NCBI GenBank assembly: GCA_934293005.1
Contig: CAKQYA010000059.1
Coordinates: 1 to 5,631, forward strand
Direction: 5' to 3'
Source: an uncultured Bacteroidaceae bacterium
GTDB taxonomy: Bacteria; Bacteroidota; Bacteroidia; Bacteroidales; Bacteroidaceae
DNA: 5,631 bases
The position numbers and the translations under genes are program-made. Shown here piece after piece: positions 1-5,436 of this stretch. The notes below the pieces were generated by a model. It had not been told where the DNA came from, made no database searches, and saw only the letters and a program-made list of their open reading frames with translations. How positions within the stretch are numbered: the stretch's first letter is position 1; each line of letters opens with the position of its first letter.

Positions 1-83
1 TCATTCCCAACTGTTTACGTTCCAACCTCTCTTATTCTCCTTTGGCTGCTTTAGAGCTTTATGTTAATAATCCTAATCAGTAG
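1..83 (+). CDS. Possible C-terminal tail of an upstream gene (partial)
   Basis: The third frame is open from the window edge to a TAG at 81-83 and would encode about 26 residues ending in LELYVNNPNQ. The stop lies 6 bp before the next start codon, which would fit tight gene packing. Nothing in the short peptide identifies a family. An open stretch of this length is quite likely by chance in AT-rich DNA, so this is only a weak suggestion. Confidence 0.25.
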   Translation, partial: IPNCLRSNLSYSPLAALELYVNNPNQ

Positions 84-89
84 TGTATT

Positions 90-353
90 ATGCTTGAACA
101 TATTGCAAATTTTACTGCGTGGCCTATACTGACAGGCATCTTTATCGGTTACATTGCCAATCGAATTATGAAGGGTGAAGGGAAAGGTTGCTGCATGAAT
201 CTCATAGTTGGCATAGTTGGCAGTTATGCAGGTGCCTTCATTAGTTATGTGCTTGGCATTGACCTTTTCGGACTTGGCTATCTGACCAATTTCGTCTTCT
301 GCGTGGTTGGTGCAGTGTGCGTTTTGTGGATTTGGAAGAAACTTTTCGGATAA
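90..353 (+). CDS. GlsB/YeaQ/YmgE-type small membrane protein
   Basis: An 87-residue, very hydrophobic protein with three predicted membrane segments at about residues 9-25, 36-56 and 63-82. After the first segment comes the motif NRIMKGEGKGCCMN (25-37), followed by LIVGIVGSYAGAF. This matches the hallmark of the GlsB/YeaQ/YmgE ('transglycosylase-associated') family, where a G-E/G-G-KG loop precedes a glycine-rich helix. Length is usual for the family (80-90 residues). These are inner-membrane proteins linked to general stress or envelope response; the molecular activity is not known, and the transglycosylase name is historical. The C-terminus is basic (WKKLFG). The gene appears to stand alone. 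It converges with the minus-strand RNA unit, whose terminator hairpin lies about 110 bp downstream. No promoter could be identified upstream within the window. Confidence 0.85.
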   Translation: MLEHIANFTAWPILTGIFIGYIANRIMKGEGKGCCMNLIVGIVGSYAGAFISYVLGIDLFGLGYLTNFVFCVVGAVCVLWIWKKLFG

Positions 354-458
354 TTGGTTTTTCTGATTGAGGTCCGCTGCTCTTTTATGATGCATGGCCC
401 ATTTCTTTATGAAAATATGTGAGTGCTCATTGAAATAATAATTTTGAGCGCATGCTAT

Positions 459-496
459 AAAAAAATAAAGGTGATGTCTCACGACGTCACCTTTAT
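459..496 (-). terminator. Intrinsic terminator of the minus-strand RNA
   Basis: Arms 465-478 and 483-496 pair over 14 positions around the 4-base loop at 479-482. Read on the minus strand, the loop is GUGA (a GNRA tetraloop), the stem has one A-C mismatch (475/486), and it runs straight into a tract of T residues (459-465). On the plus strand no T-tract follows, so the direction of action should be minus. Confidence 0.75.
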
Positions 497-517
497 GCCA
501 TTAAAAAAATGAAACCT

Positions 518-659
518 TAATCTTTTACTAACCTAAAACCTATTGTATAACCTATGTCTTTTTACTCTATTCTAAATTATTATCCTAAACAATCTTTTAA
601 ACCTTGAATACTAATACTTGTTGAAAGGAACTTTACCGTGTACTAATATTTTACTAACC
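518..659 (-). repeat. Two near-identical 16-mers inside the RNA
   Basis: The plus-strand sequence TAATCTTTTACTAACC (518-533) recurs as TAATATTTTACTAACC (644-659), in the same orientation with a single difference. Both copies fall inside the predicted minus-strand RNA, near its 3' and 5' ends respectively. Their role is unknown; they may be structural or target-binding segments. Confidence 0.6.
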
Positions 660-720
660 AATATATTCTGTTTTCTTGTCATTTGTCTAAGAACTCGCTT
701 GTTCTTTTCTTTTGACACTG

Positions 721-750
721 CAAAGGTACGACCTTTGTACGTGATGTCAA
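721..750 (-). promoter_or_regulatory. Bacteroidetes-type promoter driving the minus-strand RNA
   Basis: Read on the minus strand, a -33 element TTG (748-750, in the context ATATTGAC) is followed by 19 bp and the -7 element TACCTTTG (721-728), a full match to TAnnTTTG. Transcription should start near 712-716 and run leftwards. This is one of the two best promoter matches in the window. Confidence 0.8.
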
Positions 751-807
751 TATAAATTCATGATAAAAGTAAGAAAATAATAGAATATATTGATATTTAT
801 CAACAAA

Positions 808-883
808 TGTGTTCGAACACACAATGAAATAGTGTATTTGTGTGCGTGCACAACTATGTTTTAATGCTTTGTGTGCGCACACA
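808..883. promoter_or_regulatory. Three phased palindromic operators (31-bp spacing)
   Basis: Three 14-bp sites share TG-N4-CG-N4-CA: TGTGTTCGAACACA (808-821, perfect palindrome), TGTGTGCGTGCACA (839-852, two mismatched pairs) and TGTGTGCGCACACA (870-883, perfect). Their centres lie at 814/815, 845/846 and 876/877, exactly 31 bp apart, close to three helical turns. The sequences between them are not alike, so this is not a simple tandem duplication. The TG...CG...CA geometry is that of LacI-family operators, but no such regulator is in the window. The sites lie between the small RNA promoter (58 bp to the left) and the promoter of the ThiD-AraC gene (about 63 bp to the right), so they could control either or both. 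Confidence 0.6.
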
Positions 884-945
884 GATGCACTTGAACGTCT
901 CTTTAGTGCTGTTTTTATATTTATCTTCAATATTATTTGTTATAA

Positions 946-978
946 TTGATAATGTGTGGGAAAAAAAATGTAACTTTG
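946..978 (+). promoter_or_regulatory. Likely promoter of the ThiD-AraC fusion gene
   Basis: The -7 element TAACTTTG (971-978) fully matches TAnnTTTG. A TTG at 946-948 could be the -33 element, with a 22-bp spacer that is slightly longer than usual. Transcription would begin near 985 and leave a leader of about 120 nt before the ATG at 1108. I saw no riboswitch-like core in that leader, in particular no TPP motif. Confidence 0.6.
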
Positions 979-1107
979 TGGGCAGATGATCTAAGAGTTG
1001 CGTCTTTAATTTTCATACGATAAACAAACGTAATTGTTTGCTTGTCTATACATACATATTATATATAGGCATTCAATATTGATTGTAACACACATTAAAA
1101 GAACTAC

Positions 1108-2238
1108 ATGAATGATTTCACTCCAGTATTGACCATAACGGGATCTGACAGCACAGGAGGTGCAGGTGTGCAAGCCGATATTAGAACCATATCGGCACTT
1201 GGCGGTTATGCTCTTTCGGTGGTGACTGCTGTCACAGTGCAGAACACCATGGGTATACATGCTATGCATGAATTGCCTGTGGATATAGTGGTCGGACAGT
1301 TGAAGGCCATTATCGACGACATGCTCCCAAAGTCTATTAAGGTAGGCATGGTGAGAGGAGTCGAGACTGTGAAAGCTGTGTCGGACGAAGTGATGGCATG
1401 CTCACGTGTGGTGTTCGACCTCGTGATGGTGTCGTCAAGAGGGGAGAGGCTTGCTACCGATGAGGAAGTGGCTGTGATAAAGAATAGAATGTTGCCTCAT
1501 GTGGAAGTTCTCACGTTGAAAAGTGTTGACGCAGAGGTGATGCTTGGCAAAACAGTAGAGTGTGTTGAGGATATGGTCAACACGGCACGCACTTTGCTCG
1601 ACATGGGACCTGAAGCGGTGCTGATTAAAGGTGGGCGTGGCAGAGGACGCATGCTCACCGATGTGCTTGTGATGCAGGGCGTGGATGAACCTGTGTTTTT
1701 TTCATCACCAGATGTTGACGGATGGTTGTTGCATGGCATTGGTGGCACGCTATCTTCAGCTATTGCCACTTTTTTGGCAAAGGGCGAAGGAGTGGAGATG
1801 TCTGTGCGCAAGGCGCATGATTATATGCGCAACTTAGTAGTCTATTCTCTTGCATCTTCGCAAGAACGTTTGGCAGCGCTCGACAAGGTGCCGGCATCGA
1901 ATGTAAGTGCGCGTCATGTTGAATTGTACAATCAGTTTTTGGCTCTTGTGGCCCGTTATCATAAAGAATCGAGAGATGTGGCGTTTTATGCTTCTCATAT
2001 GGGCATAGGGGCAAAATATCTGAGGACAATTACAAACAACATAACAGATAAGTCGCCCAAGCAGGTTATTGTTGATTATTTGATGCACGAGATAGAACGT
2101 TCGTTGATGAGCACCTCTATGACTGTGCAGGAAGTGGCATATATGTATGGTTTCCGCACGCAGTCGCTCTTCAGCAAGTTCTTTTACATGCAGAGAGGTT
2201 GTTCGCCTTCTGAGTTCAGAAACACTCATTTAGTATGA
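1108..2238 (+). CDS. ThiD-like pseudokinase fused to AraC-type DNA-binding domain; candidate regulator of pdxST
   Basis: A 376-residue two-domain protein. Residues about 5-250 are homologous to ThiD (hydroxymethylpyrimidine kinase, ribokinase fold), a group that also includes B6-vitamer kinases. Substrate-side motifs are kept: ITGSDSTGGAG (10-20), QADI, TVQNT (43-47), KVGM (78-81). Nucleotide-side motifs are eroded: the usual PN..E segment reads LTLKSVDAE (135-143), and the GTGC anion-hole motif reads GIGG (210-213), with glycine for the catalytic cysteine. Residues about 265-374 form an AraC-type pair of helix-turn-helix units, with the typical ending SMTVQEVAYMYGF..QSLFSKFF and GCSPSEFR. 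The start is the first ATG after the promoter. The protein is probably not a kinase but a cytoplasmic transcription factor that binds a pyrimidine or B6 vitamer. Because pdxS and pdxT follow on the same strand, B6 control is the best guess. Domain assignment is secure; ligand, target and loss of activity are inferred. Confidence 0.9.
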   Translation: MNDFTPVLTITGSDSTGGAGVQADIRTISALGGYALSVVTAVTVQNTMGIHAMHELPVDIVVGQLKAIIDDMLPKSIKVGMVRGVETVKAVSDEVMACSRVVFDLVMVSSRGERLATDEEVAVIKNRMLPHVEVLTLKSVDAEVMLGKTVECVEDMVNTARTLLDMGPEAVLIKGGRGRGRMLTDVLVMQGVDEPVFFSSPDVDGWLLHGIGGTLSSAIATFLAKGEGVEMSVRKAHDYMRNLVVYSLASSQERLAALDKVPASNVSARHVELYNQFLALVARYHKESRDVAFYASHMGIGAKYLRTITNNITDKSPKQVIVDYLMHEIERSLMSTSMTVQEVAYMYGFRTQSLFSKFFYMQRGCSPSEFRNTHLV

Positions 2239-2279
2239 TGCTTTAGTTATTCCAATTGACGCATAAAATGAGTGAGCGT

Positions 2280-2318
2280 GTGTAAAATAAGAACTATATT
2301 TGAATAAAAGGGTGTAAA
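2280..2318 (+). promoter_or_regulatory. Direct repeat GTGTAAA upstream of pdxS, candidate regulator site
   Basis: The heptamer GTGTAAA occurs at 2280-2286 and again at 2312-2318 in the same orientation, 32 bp apart, about three helical turns. AraC-family proteins usually bind direct repeats near the promoter they activate, and the gene just upstream encodes one. The motif is short and AT-rich, so chance is possible. Confidence 0.3.
2295..2302 (+). promoter_or_regulatory. Possible -7 element upstream of pdxS (distal)
   Basis: TATATTTG fully matches TAnnTTTG, but there is no TTG 19-22 bp upstream. If used, the pdxS transcript would carry the hairpin at 2327-2360 in its leader, making an attenuation mechanism possible. 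The missing -33 element would fit a promoter that needs an activator. Confidence 0.35.
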
Positions 2319-2326
2319 GTTTTGAT

Positions 2327-2360
2327 AAAGGGGAATAGATTTTTTTCTATTTCCTTTTTT
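2327..2360 (+). terminator. Hairpin with T-tract: terminator of the regulator gene or leader attenuator
   Basis: The arm AAAGGGGAATAG (2327-2338) pairs with CTATTTCCTTT (2347-2357) with one bulged base and one G-U pair, around an AT-rich loop, followed by more T residues to 2360. It lies about 90 bp past the stop codon of the ThiD-AraC gene and so could end that transcript. It also lies between the two possible pdxS promoter elements, so it could instead act within the pdxS leader. Confidence 0.5.
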
Positions 2361-2365
2361 AGTGT

Positions 2366-2373
2366 CAACTTTG
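2366..2373 (+). promoter_or_regulatory. Possible -7 element of pdxS (proximal)
   Basis: CAACTTTG differs from TAnnTTTG by one base and closely resembles the TAACTTTG of the regulator promoter. It would give a leader of about 20 nt before the pdxS ATG and place the hairpin at 2327-2360 outside the transcript. No -33 element is visible. Confidence 0.35.
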
Positions 2374-2401
2374 CATTCAAATAATAGAAACAACACACAT
2401 T

Positions 2402-3280
2402 ATGAAACTTACAGAAAGACAAATTTTGAACCGCAACTTAGCTCAGATGCTTAAGGGCGGAGTGATAATGGACGTGACAACCCCAGAGCAGGCTCGCATA
2501 GCAGAGGCTGCAGGCGCATGCGCTGTGATGGCATTGGAGAGAATCCCAGCCGATATCCGAGCTGCAGGTGGAGTGAGCCGCATGAGTGACCCTAAGATGA
2601 TTAAAGGCATTCAGGAAGCGGTGAGCATCCCTGTGATGGCAAAGTGCCGTATAGGCCATTTCGTGGAGGCTCAGATACTTGAAGCTATTGAGATTGATTA
2701 TATTGATGAGAGTGAGGTGCTCTCGCCAGCTGATGATGTTTATCACATAAACAAAAACGAATTCAATGTGCCATTTGTGTGTGGAGCCAAGGATCTTGGT
2801 GAAGCTCTCCGCCGTATAGCAGAGGGCGCAACAATGATTCGCACCAAAGGTGAGCCAGGCACAGGCGATGTCATTCAGGCTGTGCGTCACATGAGAATGA
2901 TGCAGAGTGAGATCCGTCGTCTTGTGTCGATGGCAGACGATGAGCTTTATGAGGCAGCAAAGCAGTTGCGTGTGCCATACGACTTGGTTCAGTATGTTCA
3001 TGAGAATGGCAAACTGCCAGTAGTGAACTTTGCTGCAGGCGGTGTGGCCACTCCAGCCGATGCGGCACTGATGATGCAGCTGGGTGCAGAAGGCGTGTTT
3101 GTGGGAAGCGGAATCTTCAAGAGCGGCGACCCAGCCAAGCGTGCTCAAGCCATAGTGAAGGCTGTGACCAACTACAAAGATGCTAAGATTATCGCCCAGC
3201 TCAGCGAGGACCTTGGCGAGGCAATGGTTGGCATCAACGAGAGTGAGATACAATTGCTCATGGCAGAGAGGGGCAAATAA
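2402..3280 (+). CDS. pdxS: Pyridoxal 5'-phosphate synthase, lyase subunit PdxS
   Basis: This subunit builds pyridoxal 5'-phosphate from ribose 5-phosphate, glyceraldehyde 3-phosphate and ammonia in the DXP-independent B6 pathway. It is a cytoplasmic (beta/alpha)8 barrel that assembles as a dodecamer and receives ammonia from PdxT. The 292-residue length is standard. The key residues fall at the numbers known from Bacillus subtilis: Asp24 (in VIMDVTTPEQA), Lys81 for the ribose 5-phosphate Schiff base (in VMAKCRIGH) and Lys149 (in RTKGEPGTGD). The phosphate-site segments AAGGVA and FVGSGIFKS are also intact. The ATG at 2402 starts the conserved MKLTERQ region, and no other start is plausible. 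It forms an operon with pdxT, 48 bp downstream. The gene is preceded by a 163-bp spacer with two possible -7 elements and a hairpin, so regulated expression is likely. Confidence 0.98.
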   Translation: MKLTERQILNRNLAQMLKGGVIMDVTTPEQARIAEAAGACAVMALERIPADIRAAGGVSRMSDPKMIKGIQEAVSIPVMAKCRIGHFVEAQILEAIEIDYIDESEVLSPADDVYHINKNEFNVPFVCGAKDLGEALRRIAEGATMIRTKGEPGTGDVIQAVRHMRMMQSEIRRLVSMADDELYEAAKQLRVPYDLVQYVHENGKLPVVNFAAGGVATPADAALMMQLGAEGVFVGSGIFKSGDPAKRAQAIVKAVTNYKDAKIIAQLSEDLGEAMVGINESEIQLLMAERGK

Positions 3281-3328
3281 GCTATATATAGTTCAGTATT
3301 TGAAGCACTCAAATAATCAACGAAAACA

Positions 3329-3907
3329 ATGACAATAGCCATCATGGCTCTGCAAGGAGCATTTGCAGAGCATGAGCAGATGCTCAGAAGCTTAGGCGTC
3401 GACACCTTCCTCATACGCAATACAGAAGATTGGCAGCGTCATAAAGATGCGCTCATCCTGCCTGGCGGAGAAAGCACAGCAATGCTGAGGATTATGAAGG
3501 ATGAAAACCTTCTTGCCCCCGTACGTCAGGCTATATCAGAAGGCTTGCCTGTCTTTGGCACATGTGCTGGCATGATTCTGCTGGCTTGCAGCGTTGAGGG
3601 TGAAGAGCGTGAGCGCATTGCCACAATGGACATAGTGGTTAGACGCAATGCTTATGGACGTCAGTTGGGCAGTTTCTTCACAGTGGCTCCAGTGGCAGGC
3701 ATTGGAGATGATGTGCCTATGACGTTTATCCGTGCACCCTACATTACCAGCACAGGTGAAGGTGCGGATGTGCTTGCTACAGTCGACGGCAATATTGTGG
3801 CAGCCCGTCAAGGCAAGCAACTTGTATGCTCATTCCATCCAGAGCTGAACGAAGATACGCGCATCCATGAATATTTCATAGAAATGGTGAAGGCTGCCAG
3901 ATGTTAA
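3329..3907 (+). CDS. pdxT: Pyridoxal 5'-phosphate synthase, glutaminase subunit PdxT
   Basis: A class I glutamine amidotransferase of 192 residues that hydrolyses glutamine and passes ammonia to PdxS. The motif LPGGEST (44-50) is the family signature. The catalytic triad is complete at the positions known from B. subtilis PdxT: Cys79 in FGTCAGM, His170 and Glu172 in FHPEL. MALQGAFAEH at the N-terminus is also typical, so the ATG at 3329 is the right start. The 48-bp gap after pdxS contains a small 7-bp hairpin (TATTTGA/TCAAATA, 3297-3315) but no promoter, which supports cotranscription. A strong terminator follows about 60 bp after the stop, so the operon appears to consist of these two genes only. 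Confidence 0.98.
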   Translation: MTIAIMALQGAFAEHEQMLRSLGVDTFLIRNTEDWQRHKDALILPGGESTAMLRIMKDENLLAPVRQAISEGLPVFGTCAGMILLACSVEGEERERIATMDIVVRRNAYGRQLGSFFTVAPVAGIGDDVPMTFIRAPYITSTGEGADVLATVDGNIVAARQGKQLVCSFHPELNEDTRIHEYFIEMVKAARC

Positions 3908-3967
3908 GCAGGTGGAAAAATGATATTAAGGAATAATATTAAACTTCTGCTTAAAAAACAATAAAGC

Positions 3968-4014
3968 AAAAGAAAATGTCTGTAGATGCGCGTCATTTAC
4001 AGACATTTTCTTTT
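3968..4014 (+). terminator. Long terminator hairpin closing pdxST
   Basis: Arms 3968-3988 and 3994-4014 pair over 21 positions with a single G-U wobble (3985/3997) and a 5-base loop (CGCGT). T residues continue to 4016. The upstream arm starts in an A-rich run, so the element might also stop transcription from the other side, although no gene on the minus strand needs it. Confidence 0.9.
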
Positions 4015-4049
4015 TTCTGCATAGAATACAATTATTGTGTGATAATTTT

Positions 4050-4081
4050 TTTGTATGTGTAAAAAAAAGTATGTATTTTTG
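4050..4081 (+). promoter_or_regulatory. Promoter of the histidine kinase unit
   Basis: TTTG (4050-4053), a 20-bp spacer and TATTTTTG (4074-4081) match the Bacteroidetes -33/-7 consensus fully. Transcription should begin near 4088, giving a leader of about 60 nt that is rich in A and has no Shine-Dalgarno motif. Confidence 0.8.
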
Positions 4082-4147
4082 TGGATATTAGAGAATGAAC
4101 GTACAGTAAAACATAATTATCTAAAACTTATAAACACATAAAACACA

Positions 4148-4978
4148 ATGTTTAATACATTAATCATTGCTCTTCTCAATGCAGTTGTCATCTTGCTTGC
4201 AGCTGTCATTTGGCTTTTTGTCAAAAACCGAAAACTTGCAGATAAGTGTGCACGCTACAAGCAAGGCATCGCAGTTCAGAAAATTTTCTTGCAGAACATG
4301 AGTCACGACATACGCACGCCAATGAATTCCATATGCGGCTTTTCGCAGATATTATGCAACAGCCAAGTGCGTTCTCTCCTCACGGAGGAAGAGATTGCAG
4401 AGTATGGAGCTGTCATTCAGAACAACACAGAGATGCTATGCACCTTAGTTGACGACATACTTGATATATCGGATATGGAAAGTGGCAAGTACAGGCTCAA
4501 TTTCTCGGATGCCAAAGTCAATGACCTGTGTCACAAGACACTCAGCACCGCAATGTTCCGTTGCCCGACAAAAGTGAAAATGTATATGACTACTGATTTG
4601 TCAGATGATTTCACTCTTCATACTGACCCAAAACGTGTGGAACAAGTATTGATGAATTATCTCACGAATGCTGTCAAGCACACCAAGGAAGGTGAGATAC
4701 ATCTGCATGTGTCAGACAAGGAAATTCCAGGATATGTAGCATTCTCAGTTACCGACACGGGCGAAGGTGTTCCGATGGATAAGGTTGAAACCATTTTCCG
4801 CCGCTTCGAAAAACTGGGCACTCTGAATAGCGGAACAGGGCTCGGACTCTCTATCTGCCGCAAGATAGCCACCCAACTTGGAGGTCAGGCACGCCTCGAC
4901 TCAAGCTACAAGGAAGGCGCACGATTCCTGTTCATTCACCCTCTTCATGTAAAAGAGCGTCAAGACAAGGAACAATGA
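4148..4978 (+). CDS. Short membrane-anchored sensor histidine kinase
   Basis: A 276-residue kinase core with a single N-terminal membrane helix (about 5-25) and no recognisable sensory domain. The dimerisation/phosphoacceptor domain has the H-box FLQNMSHDIRTPMNSI, with His53 as phosphorylation site. The ATPase domain follows in standard order: N-box QVLMNYLTNAVKHT (166-179, Asn170/Asn174), G1 box DTGEGV (203-208), F-box FRRFEKLG (217-224) and G2 box GTGLGLS (229-235). All catalytic motifs are intact, so it should be an active autokinase. With only a few residues outside the membrane at the N-terminus, it must sense through its helix, through the linker or through a partner protein. No response regulator gene is in the window. 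The gene is followed after 3 bp by a periplasmic propeller fragment, which in intact form could have been its input partner. The substrate and signal cannot be told from the sequence. Confidence 0.93.
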   Translation: MFNTLIIALLNAVVILLAAVIWLFVKNRKLADKCARYKQGIAVQKIFLQNMSHDIRTPMNSICGFSQILCNSQVRSLLTEEEIAEYGAVIQNNTEMLCTLVDDILDISDMESGKYRLNFSDAKVNDLCHKTLSTAMFRCPTKVKMYMTTDLSDDFTLHTDPKRVEQVLMNYLTNAVKHTKEGEIHLHVSDKEIPGYVAFSVTDTGEGVPMDKVETIFRRFEKLGTLNSGTGLGLSICRKIATQLGGQARLDSSYKEGARFLFIHPLHVKERQDKEQ

Positions 4979-4981
4979 TTT

Positions 4982-5266
4982 ATGAGACAAAAGATATTTT
5001 TGATTCTGTGGCTGATAGCCTTGTGCGTGTCGTCACAGACGATAAAGATAAATGACGTGCCCGATTGGGATAAGATTCCAGTGAAAGTTATCCATCGTAT
5101 GTACCAAGATCATCGTGGCTTTATTTGGTATGGCACATTCGGAGGGCTCTTTCGTTATGATGGATACGCTATAAAGGCTTACCGATCAGATTTCAAGACG
5201 CCAGATGTCTTTTCCAGCAATTATATCACTAATATCCGTGAGGATAAAGATGTCTTATTCCTTTAA
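4982..5266 (+). pseudogene. N-terminal remnant of a two-component regulator propeller protein
   Basis: The 94 residues begin with a signal peptide (MRQKIFLILWLIALCVSSQ, about 1-19). The segment IHRMYQDHRGFIWYGTFGGLFRYDGY (37-62) is a typical first blade of the regulator-propeller repeats found in the periplasmic sensor of Bacteroidetes hybrid two-component systems and related AraC-linked proteins. A second blade starts (SNYITNIREDKD, 79-90), but where a G-x-xWIGT sequence would be expected the frame continues VLFL and stops. Intact family members have many such blades and are several hundred to over a thousand residues long. No continuation is visible in any frame downstream, so this looks like a 3' deletion rather than a frameshift. 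It may still be made as a small exported protein. The 3-bp spacing to the kinase gene implies cotranscription. A hairpin repeat begins 13 bp after the stop. Confidence 0.8.
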
Positions 5267-5279
5267 AAAAAGAGGGTAA

Positions 5280-5345
5280 GGATACTTGGCAAAGTATCTT
5301 AGGATACTTCGCAAAGTATCTTAGGATACTTGACCAAGTATCCTA
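5280..5345 (+). repeat. Three tandem 22-bp hairpin-forming units
   Basis: Units at 5280-5301, 5302-5323 and 5324-5345 each read GGATACTT, four variable bases (GGCA, CGCA, GACC), then AAGTATC and a TTA or CTA end. Each unit is itself an inverted repeat (GATACTT/AAGTATC), so many alternative foldings exist. A partial fourth unit (AGATACTT, 5346-5353) follows. The array directly follows the truncated propeller gene. Confidence 0.9.
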
Positions 5346-5357
5346 AGATACTTTTTT
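5313..5357 (+). terminator. Perfect terminator formed by the last repeat units
   Basis: The segment AAGTATCTTAGGATACTT (5314-5331) pairs perfectly with AAGTATCCTAAGATACTT (5336-5353); together with the A-T pair 5313/5354 this gives 19 bp around a GACC loop. Six T residues follow (5352-5357). It should end the kinase/propeller transcript. An identical copy of the left arm at 5292-5309 could compete for pairing. Confidence 0.85.
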
Positions 5358-5371
5358 ATGGGTGTCACACG

Positions 5372-5402
5372 TTGAAAAAAACAAATCAAGAAAATAATTT
5401 TA
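5372..5402 (+). promoter_or_regulatory. Weak promoter-like sequence before the terminal hairpin
   Basis: TTG (5372-5374), a 20-bp spacer and TAATTTTA (5395-5402), one base from TAnnTTTG. If active it would make a short RNA of about 65 nt ending at the hairpin 5437-5474. The match is imperfect and could be chance. Confidence 0.2.
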
Positions 5403-5436
5403 AACACCTGCTGATAAGACAAGTTGTCTAAACAAC

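Larger units (their letters stand above)
459..714 (-). ncRNA. Probable small RNA between strong promoter and terminator
   Basis: On the minus strand a very good Bacteroidetes promoter (721-750) is followed by about 255 nt without a convincing ORF and then by an intrinsic terminator (459-496). The predicted 5' part contains a hairpin AAGAAC-N6-GUUCUU (689-706). The body is AT-rich and contains a 16-base sequence twice with one difference (518-533 and 644-659 on the plus strand). Position and architecture recall the Bacteroidales-1 RNA motif, defined by a Bacteroidetes-type promoter at one end and a terminator at the other and proposed to be a 6S-like RNA. That assignment rests on memory of the motif's general description, not on an alignment. 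I could not fold the body into an unambiguous 6S-like long hairpin by eye. Alternatives are another trans-acting RNA or a decayed gene with intact ends. Confidence 0.6.

Noticed and set aside
51..482. Minus-strand ORF of 143 codons
   Set aside because: It overlaps the well-supported small membrane protein gene and would start inside the terminator hairpin of the small RNA; its sequence resembles no family.
808..883. CRP-type binding sites
   Set aside because: The half-sites TGTG and CACA are 6 bases apart rather than 8 as in TGTGA-N6-TCACA, and the central CG is constant, which fits other regulators better.
808..900. CRISPR-like array
   Set aside because: The repeats are only 14 bp with about 17 bp between them, there are three of them and no cas genes; palindromic operators explain them better.
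985..1107. TPP or other riboswitch in the leader of the ThiD-AraC gene
   Set aside because: The conserved CUGAGA and related core segments of the TPP riboswitch are absent and no long stem encloses the leader.
1108..2238. Annotation as an active hydroxymethylpyrimidine kinase (thiD)
   Set aside because: The catalytic Cys and the PN..E motif are missing and no thiamin genes are nearby, so the enzyme name would mislead.
2438..3253. Long minus-strand ORF of 271 codons rich in His and Cys
   Set aside because: It lies wholly inside pdxS, whose active-site residues are all in place; the His/Cys bias is what an antisense frame of such codons gives.
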